The notes beneath the pieces were generated by a model. It searched no databases, was not told the DNA's origin, and worked only from the letters and a program-made list of their open reading frames with translations. From Verrucomicrobiota bacterium (GTDB taxonomy: Bacteria > Verrucomicrobiota > Verrucomicrobiia > Opitutales > Opitutaceae), in assembly GCA_023430825.1 (NCBI GenBank), contig JAEYYL010000329.1, positions 1 to 9,737 of the forward strand: a stretch of DNA of 9,737 bases. The letters are read 5' to 3'. A program made the translations under genes and the position numbers. Shown here one piece after another: positions 5,297 to 9,737 of the stretch (the first letter of the stretch is position 1; each line of letters starts with the position of its first letter).

Positions 5297-6217
5297 CTAC
5301 TGGATCGCGATACTGACGGTGAAGGTGCCGGTCTCGAGTGGAGGGACGAGGTGAAAGCCGCGGCGGTGTTCGGGCGAGTTGGGCGGCCCCATCCACGGTT
5401 CGACGCAGTAGTAAGGGGTGGTTTCGTCGGCGCTCCAGGTGACGAATGCGGCGTCGGGGGGCGGCACGTCGGCGGTGCCGAGGCGCAGGCGCAGCGCGCT
5501 GGTGCGGCCTTTTTCCCGGACGATGACCTCGTTGCTGCGGAGTTGGGTATGGAGGGTGTCGGACAGGGCGGCGTTGGCGAGGGGTTCGTCGGCATGGAAT
5601 GCGGCGCCGGCGACGAGCTGGCCGGCGGCGTCCTGTCGGAGGCGTTCCGCGGCGGGGAGGTGAAGCGTGTAATCGGCGCGGTTCGCGCCCTCGGTCCAGG
5701 GGAGGGTGAAATAGAAGTGATGGCCGGCGCACCACGGGAGGGGCGTCTCGCCGAGATTTTTCAGGGAGAACTCGCACACGAGGCCGAGCGGTTCGAAGCG
5801 GTAGGTGACGACGAACTCGTATTCGTAGGGATAGGCTTCGCGTGCCGCGGCGTCGGGCTGGAGTTGCGCGGCGAAGCCGCGGGCATCGCACCAAAGCGTT
5901 TTGAAGTTTCCCTGCCGGGCGAAGCCGTGCATCGGCATGGGGCGGCGCACGCCATCGGGGGCGCGCCAGAAGTGGATGTCGCCGCGATCGAAGGTGCGGC
6001 CGACGAAGGGAAACAAGATGGGATTGCCGCCGCGCACGCGGGCGAACTCGGCGAAGTCGGCGTGCTCGGGCCAGTGGATGACATCGCGCACGGAGCCGTC
6101 GGCGTGAGTGACGCACCAGTTCATCAACCGGGCGCCGCGCTCGGGCAGCGCGAGGAAGGTCGAGCGGCCGACGCGCCAGCGCGTGAGCGATTGACCCTGG
6201 TAGGCGACGGTTTCCAT
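5297..6217 (-). CDS. Aldose 1-epimerase / glucose-6-phosphate 1-epimerase-like protein
   Basis: The 306-residue cytosolic protein belongs to the galactose mutarotase-like superfamily, which interconverts alpha and beta anomers of sugars or hexose 6-phosphates. Visible blocks are GGNPILFPFVGR (63-74), MHGFARQ with the first catalytic His97 (96-102), GHHFYFTLPW (165-174), where His167 aligns with the second catalytic His, and YYCVEPWMGP with the catalytic Glu273 (269-278). The usual HPYF motif reads HFYF here, so Pro is replaced by Phe. Length is normal. No signal peptide is present. It diverges from the nfeD operon across a 120-bp gap and is followed after 55 bp by tatA. The family is clear, but the exact sugar cannot be read from sequence. 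Confidence 0.88.
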   Translation of the reverse strand: METVAYQGQSLTRWRVGRSTFLALPERGARLMNWCVTHADGSVRDVIHWPEHADFAEFARVRGGNPILFPFVGRTFDRGDIHFWRAPDGVRRPMPMHGFARQGNFKTLWCDARGFAAQLQPDAAAREAYPYEYEFVVTYRFEPLGLVCEFSLKNLGETPLPWCAGHHFYFTLPWTEGANRADYTLHLPAAERLRQDAAGQLVAGAAFHADEPLANAALSDTLHTQLRSNEVIVREKGRTSALRLRLGTADVPPPDAAFVTWSADETTPYYCVEPWMGPPNSPEHRRGFHLVPPLETGTFTVSIAIQ

Positions 6218-6235
6218 GAAGGGTGACGATTTCGC

Positions 6236-6252
6236 GGCGCGTGGTGCGCGCC
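6236..6252. repeat. 6-bp inverted repeat in the epimerase/nfeD divergent gap
   Basis: GGCGCG (6236-6241) and CGCGCC (6247-6252) form a perfect dyad around TGGTG. It lies 19-35 bp upstream of the epimerase ATG, so it would be in that gene's leader or promoter. GC-rich dyads of this size arise by chance in this genome. The rest of the 6218-6337 gap shows no convincing promoter; CATAAA at 6312-6317 is the best -10-like hexamer facing nfeD, without a matching -35. Confidence 0.25.
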
Positions 6253-6337
6253 AAGCGTTTTATGGAAAGGTGACGGGCTTTTCGAGCGAGCGACTGCTTG
6301 CTCTTCGAAGACATAAAGTTATTCACTGCACGCTGCC

Positions 6338-7783
6338 ATGCGCGTTTGGATCTCACAGCTTCTCGGCCTTTGTTTCGCATGTGCCGTTGCGGTGGCGCAG
6401 GAGGAACCGGTCGCGGCCGCAACGGCGGAGAGTCGCGAGGTCGCGAGCGGACCGCAGCGGGTGTATGTGATCCCGGTGCGCGAGCAGATCGGGTCGGCGG
6501 TGCTCTATGTGGTGCGGCGCGGGGTGAAGGAAGCGATCGAGCAGAAGGCGGACGCGGTCGTGCTGGACATGGATACGCCGGGCGGCGCGCTGGACAAGAC
6601 GTTCGCGATCATGGAGGCGATCGGGCGGTTTCCGGGGACGACGATCACGTATGTGAATTCGGAGGCGATTTCGGCGGGTGCGTTCATTTCGGCGACGACG
6701 GACGAGATCTGGTTTTCGCCGGACGGAATCATCGGGGCGGCGGCGCCGGTGTCGATCGGCGGGAAGGAAGTGGAGGCGTCGATGCGCGCGAAGATCATCA
6801 GTTATCTGAAGGCGCGGGTGCGCTCGACGAGCGAGGGGAAGGGGCGTTATCGCGGCGCGGTAATTTCGGCGATGATCGATGCGGATCAGGAGCTGAAGAT
6901 CGGCGACGAAGTGATCAAAGAAAAAGGCGGGCTGTTGTCGCTCACGGCGAGTGAGGCGGCGAAGACCTATGGCGATCCGCCGCAGCCGTTGCTGTCGGCG
7001 GGGATGGCGAAGGATCTGGACGAGCTGATGGCGAAGCGGTTCGGCTCGGCGGCGGGTGGCGTGACGCGGCTGAACCTCACGTGGTCGGAGAATCTCGCGG
7101 TGTGGTTGAATGCGATTTCGCCGGTGCTGCTCGGGCTGGGGATGCTCGCGCTGTTCATCGAGTTCAAGACGCCGGGCTTTGGGATTTTCGGCATCGCGGG
7201 GATCGCGTGTTTGGCGGTGGTGTTTCTGGGCAATTACGTGGCGGGATTGTCGGGGCACGAGCCGATGTTGATTTTCGGGCTCGGGCTGCTGCTGGTGGCG
7301 ATCGAGTTGTTTTTCGTGCCGGGGGTCTTCGTGCTGGCGATCGGCGGGCTGCTGCTGATGGTGGCGTCGCTGGTGTGGTCGATGCTCGATCACTGGCCGA
7401 AGGAGGCGGTGCCGGTGGCGTGGTCGGCGGATGTGCTCATCGCGCCGCTGGCGAATTTGTCGCTGGGGCTGCTGATCGCGGTGGCGCTCGGGGTTTTGTT
7501 CGCGCGACTGATTCCGCGCGGGTGGTTTTGGGATCGGTTGGTGCTGGCGACAGCGGTGTCGGCGACCGCGCAGCAAGGTGGCGAGCGGCTCGCGCAACGG
7601 TCGAGCGATCTGGTCGGGGCGCGGGGCGTGGCGGTGACGGATTTGCGGCCAGGCGGGGAAATCGAGATCGCGGGCCGGCGTTATGAAGCGTCGGTGGAGG
7701 TGGGCGACATTGCGGCGGGCACGGCGGTGGTGGTCCGGCGGCGGAGCGATTTCGGCGTCATTGTGGAGAAGGCTCACTCATGA
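6338..7783 (+). CDS. nfeD: Long NfeD: membrane-bound ClpP-like serine protease with NfeD barrel
   Basis: The 481-residue protein starts with a signal peptide (about 1-20, ending AVAVAQ). A ClpP-class protease domain at about 42-235 has LDMDTPGGALD (76-86) and the nucleophile Ser112 in NSEAISAGAFI; Lys152 in MRAKIISYLKA is the likely dyad base by analogy with the archaeal 1510-N protease. About five transmembrane segments (260-392) follow, then a beta-barrel NfeD domain at about 425-478 (GARGVAVTDLRPGGEIEI, GDIAAGTAVVVRR). Such proteins work with flotillin or stomatin-like partners in membrane quality control, and here a FloA gene lies two genes downstream. Its TGA stop overlaps the next ATG by 4 bp. 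No Shine-Dalgarno sequence precedes the chosen ATG. Confidence 0.95.
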   Translation: MRVWISQLLGLCFACAVAVAQEEPVAAATAESREVASGPQRVYVIPVREQIGSAVLYVVRRGVKEAIEQKADAVVLDMDTPGGALDKTFAIMEAIGRFPGTTITYVNSEAISAGAFISATTDEIWFSPDGIIGAAAPVSIGGKEVEASMRAKIISYLKARVRSTSEGKGRYRGAVISAMIDADQELKIGDEVIKEKGGLLSLTASEAAKTYGDPPQPLLSAGMAKDLDELMAKRFGSAAGGVTRLNLTWSENLAVWLNAISPVLLGLGMLALFIEFKTPGFGIFGIAGIACLAVVFLGNYVAGLSGHEPMLIFGLGLLLVAIELFFVPGVFVLAIGGLLLMVASLVWSMLDHWPKEAVPVAWSADVLIAPLANLSLGLLIAVALGVLFARLIPRGWFWDRLVLATAVSATAQQGGERLAQRSSDLVGARGVAVTDLRPGGEIEIAGRRYEASVEVGDIAAGTAVVVRRRSDFGVIVEKAHS

Positions 7784-8244
7784 CGACGATCGTGATCCTG
7801 TTTGCGCTCGGAATCCTGCTGCTGACGTTCGAGGTGGTGGTGCCGGGCGGCGTGTTGGGCGTGCTCGGCGGGCTGGCGATGCTCGGGGGGTGCGCGCTGG
7901 CGTTTTACGAATTCGGTGCCGGCGGCGGCGGGCTGGCGACGGCGATCGCGCTGGGCTGCCTGGGGATCGGGCTTTTCGTGGAGTTTCGGATTTTGCCGCG
8001 GACGCGGTTCGGCCGGAAACTGTTTCTTTCGCGCACGCTCGAGGCGAAGAGCCAGCCGGCGCCGGCGGAGGCGACGGTGATCGGCCGGACGGGGGAGGCG
8101 CTGACGACGATGGCGCCGAGCGGTTATGTGTCGATCGAGGGCCGCCGCTATGAAGCGGTGTCGCAATCGGGCCTGATCGCGAAAGGCGCGAAAGTCCGCA
8201 TCGTCGGCATGAGCAATTTTCACCTCATCGTAACCCAAGCTTAA
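7780..8244 (+). CDS. Short NfeD membrane protein
   Basis: The 154-residue protein has three hydrophobic segments at about 2-19, 24-43 and 51-68, a linker, and a beta-barrel NfeD domain at about 98-152 (IGRTGEALTTMAPSGYVSIEGR region, then GLIAKGAKVRIVG). It lacks a protease domain and so is the short NfeD type, thought to bind the partner SPFH protein through its barrel. The start ATG overlaps the long nfeD stop (ATGA), with GGAGAAGG 7 bp upstream serving as one of the few Shine-Dalgarno-like sequences in the window. It ends 4 bp before floA. A long plus a short NfeD followed by FloA is a known arrangement, and the two barrels may interact with the same partner. Confidence 0.93.
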   Translation: MTTIVILFALGILLLTFEVVVPGGVLGVLGGLAMLGGCALAFYEFGAGGGGLATAIALGCLGIGLFVEFRILPRTRFGRKLFLSRTLEAKSQPAPAEATVIGRTGEALTTMAPSGYVSIEGRRYEAVSQSGLIAKGAKVRIVGMSNFHLIVTQA

Positions 8245-8248
8245 TCCC

Positions 8249-9250
8249 ATGAACCTGACCCTGATTCTGTTTATCGTCCTCGGCGTAGCGGCACTGATCG
8301 TGTTCGGCCTGATCGTGTCGTTCTTCAGCGTGTGGTTGCGGGCGTTGCTGGCGGGCGCGCCGGTGAGCATTTTCAACCTGGTCGCGATGCGGCTGCGGCA
8401 GGTGCCCTACAGTGTGATGGTGGATGCGCGCATCCGCGCGACGAAGGCGGGGATCAATCTGTCGATCGACGACATCGAGGCGCAGTATCTGGCGGGCGGC
8501 AATGTGATCTCGTGCGTGCACGCGTTGATTGCGGCGCAGAAGGCCGGCATCGCGCTCGACTGGCAGCGGGCGTGTGCGATCGATCTGGCGACGAAGGGCT
8601 CGGGAAAATCGGTGGAGGAAGCGGTGCGCACCTCGGTCGACCCCAAGGTGATCGATTGTCCGAATCCGGAAGGCGGGCGTGTGACGATCGACGGCGTGGC
8701 GAAGGACGGCATCCAGGTGAAGGTGAAGGCACGGGTGACGGTGCGCACGAATCTGGATCGGTTCGTCGGTGGTGCGAAGGAGGATACGATCATCGCGCGC
8801 GTGGGCGAAGGCATCGTGTCGACGATCGGTTCGGCGGAGAGCTACAAGTCGGTGCTGGAGAGCCCGGACGCGATTTCGAAGACGGTGTTGCACCGCGGAC
8901 TCGATGTGGGGACGGCGTTCGAGATTCTGTCGATCGACATCGCGGACGTGGACGTCGGCGAGAACGTCGGTGCGAAACTGCAGGAAGCGCAGGCGGAGGC
9001 GAACAAGAGCATCGCACAGGCGCAGGCGGAAATCCGGCGGGCGGCGGCGGTCGCGGTCGAGCAGGAGATGAAGGCGCGCGTGCAGGAGATGCAGGCGGAG
9101 GTGGTGCGGGCGCAGGCGGAGGTGCCGAAGGCGATGGCGGAGGCGTTTCGCACGGGCCGGCTCGGTGTGATGGATTATTACCGGATGGAAAACGTGCAGG
9201 CCGACACGGCGATGCGCGGTTCGATCGCGAAGCCGGAAGGGCAGAAGTAA
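8249..9250 (+). CDS. floA: Flotillin-like protein FloA
   Basis: The 333-residue protein matches bacterial FloA (YqfA, UPF0365) over nearly its whole length. An N-terminal hydrophobic segment at about 4-28 anchors it. The SPFH-like region has RQVPYSVMVDARIRATKAGI (50-69), LAGGNVI (81-87), KDGIQVKVKARVTVRTN (152-168), EETIIARVGEGIV-like KEDTIIARVGEGIV (177-190) and FEILSIDIADVDVGENVGAKLQ. An Ala/Glu/Gln-rich coiled coil covers about 245-300, and VMDYYRMENVQADTAMRGSI closes it. A short stretch PNPEGGRVTIDG at 139-149 looks like a small insertion relative to the family as I remember it. FloA oligomerises into membrane microdomains and affects fluidity, secretion and cell-wall enzymes. It follows the short nfeD by 4 bp and is likely coupled to it. 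Confidence 0.96.
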   Translation: MNLTLILFIVLGVAALIVFGLIVSFFSVWLRALLAGAPVSIFNLVAMRLRQVPYSVMVDARIRATKAGINLSIDDIEAQYLAGGNVISCVHALIAAQKAGIALDWQRACAIDLATKGSGKSVEEAVRTSVDPKVIDCPNPEGGRVTIDGVAKDGIQVKVKARVTVRTNLDRFVGGAKEDTIIARVGEGIVSTIGSAESYKSVLESPDAISKTVLHRGLDVGTAFEILSIDIADVDVGENVGAKLQEAQAEANKSIAQAQAEIRRAAAVAVEQEMKARVQEMQAEVVRAQAEVPKAMAEAFRTGRLGVMDYYRMENVQADTAMRGSIAKPEGQK

Positions 9251-9269
9251 ACGTCCGCGCGCTTCCGTG

Positions 9270-9737
9270 ATGAAGTGGATTTTGGAAAATCTCGGGCTGG
9301 TCGTCGTCGTGATCATTGCGGCGGTGTCCTTCCTGCGCGGCATTTTTCAGACGCTGAAAGGCGACGCGGAGAAGCCGCCGCGCCGGGTGGCGCCGCAGTT
9401 CGACGACCCGGAGGCGGCGGAGCGGACGCGCCGGGTGCAGGAGGAGATCCGGCGGAAGATCGCGGAGCGTCGCGCGGCCGAAGCGGGGGATGTTTTCGAG
9501 CAGCCGGTGCCGGAGGTGTTCGACGCGCCGCGCGAGCGGATTCCGCCGCTGGTGCGGCCGACACAGACGCCGCCGGTCGATCCGTTTGGCGGGCCGATGC
9601 GGAAGATCGTGCGGAGGCTCGAGGAGGCGGCGGAAGCGGCGGAGCGGAGGTTTGAACTGGCGGACGACGGCGCGGCGCAGGCGGCGCTGGAGCGTCAGCG
9701 GCGGCTCGAGGAACAGATGCGCGCGCTGGAGGCGGCG
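9270..9737 (+). CDS. Single-pass membrane protein with charged coiled-coil segments, function unknown, 3' end missing
   Basis: The frame opens at ATG 9270 (an in-frame GTG at 9267 is an alternative), 19 bp after the floA stop, and runs 156 codons to the window edge without a stop. Residues 1-26 hold a short start MKWILENLGL and one hydrophobic helix (about 8-22, LGLVVVVIIAAVSFL). About 45-72 is a highly charged helix rich in Arg, Glu and Ala, about 78-108 is Pro-rich (FEQPVPEVF, TQTPPVDPFGGP), and about 110-156 is again Glu/Arg/Ala-rich with heptad-like spacing. This plan suggests an anchored protein with cytoplasmic coiled coils. I do not recognise a family. Its position makes it a candidate partner of FloA. 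No Shine-Dalgarno sequence is seen. Confidence 0.75.
   Translation, partial: MKWILENLGLVVVVIIAAVSFLRGIFQTLKGDAEKPPRRVAPQFDDPEAAERTRRVQEEIRRKIAERRAAEAGDVFEQPVPEVFDAPRERIPPLVRPTQTPPVDPFGGPMRKIVRRLEEAAEAAERRFELADDGAAQAALERQRRLEEQMRALEAA

Noticed and set aside
4676..6226. A 516-codon rightward frame antisense to smr, tatA and the epimerase gene
   Set aside because: It spans several genes that all have recognisable families on the other strand. There is no domain and no plausible start context.
6298..6325. TTGCTC/TATTCA promoter for nfeD
   Set aside because: Both hexamers are weak, the -10 matching only three of six bases with a 16-bp spacer. It is not strong enough to annotate.
6353..7777. A 474-codon leftward frame antisense to the long nfeD
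   Set aside because: The translation is a monotonous Arg/His/Pro-rich string typical of the reverse of GC-rich coding DNA, and nfeD on the forward strand is unambiguous.

Overview
The window is ordinary chromosomal DNA from a high-GC bacterium. The gene set (FloA/NfeD module, AIM24-family protein, DUF4199-type membrane protein, Smr, TatA, aldose epimerase), the strongly G/C-biased third positions and the near absence of Shine-Dalgarno sequences suggest the Verrucomicrobiota, probably an Opitutaceae relative. That placement is inference from gene style, not from a marker gene. I see no tRNA, rRNA, CRISPR array, insertion sequence, attachment site or origin, and no gene-free stretch longer than 300 bases.

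Left part (1-1304): an OxyR-like LysR-type regulator runs leftward off the window edge. It diverges from a gene for a 61-residue membrane protein. The 116-bp gap between them carries a GCAAT-N7-ATTGC dyad, a candidate promoter whose -35 lies inside the dyad, and a 9-bp leader hairpin. The small gene ends at a textbook intrinsic terminator. A second terminator facing it serves the leftward gene on its right.

Middle part (1335-6217): seven genes all run leftward. In transcription order they are an aldose 1-epimerase-like protein, TatA, a stand-alone Smr domain, an exported nucleotide pyrophosphatase/phosphodiesterase-like enzyme, an 80-residue membrane protein, an AIM24-family protein and a DUF4199-type membrane protein. 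tatA-smr-phosphodiesterase are joined by two 4-bp stop/start overlaps and are probably translationally coupled. The phosphodiesterase has Asn where the family normally has a zinc-binding Asp. Gaps of 242, 72 and 124 bp follow it, so the last three genes may have their own promoters.

Right part (6338-9737): a rightward operon diverges from the epimerase gene. It encodes a long NfeD with a ClpP-like serine protease domain, a short NfeD, the flotillin-like FloA, and an unrecognised single-pass membrane protein with charged, probably coiled-coil segments that runs off the right edge. The first three are the known bacterial membrane-microdomain module. The fourth is a candidate lineage-specific partner.

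No wholly new system is obvious. The best leads are the fourth gene of the FloA operon, the substituted metal site of the phosphodiesterase, and the cysteine-less OxyR-like regulator with its small divergent membrane gene.
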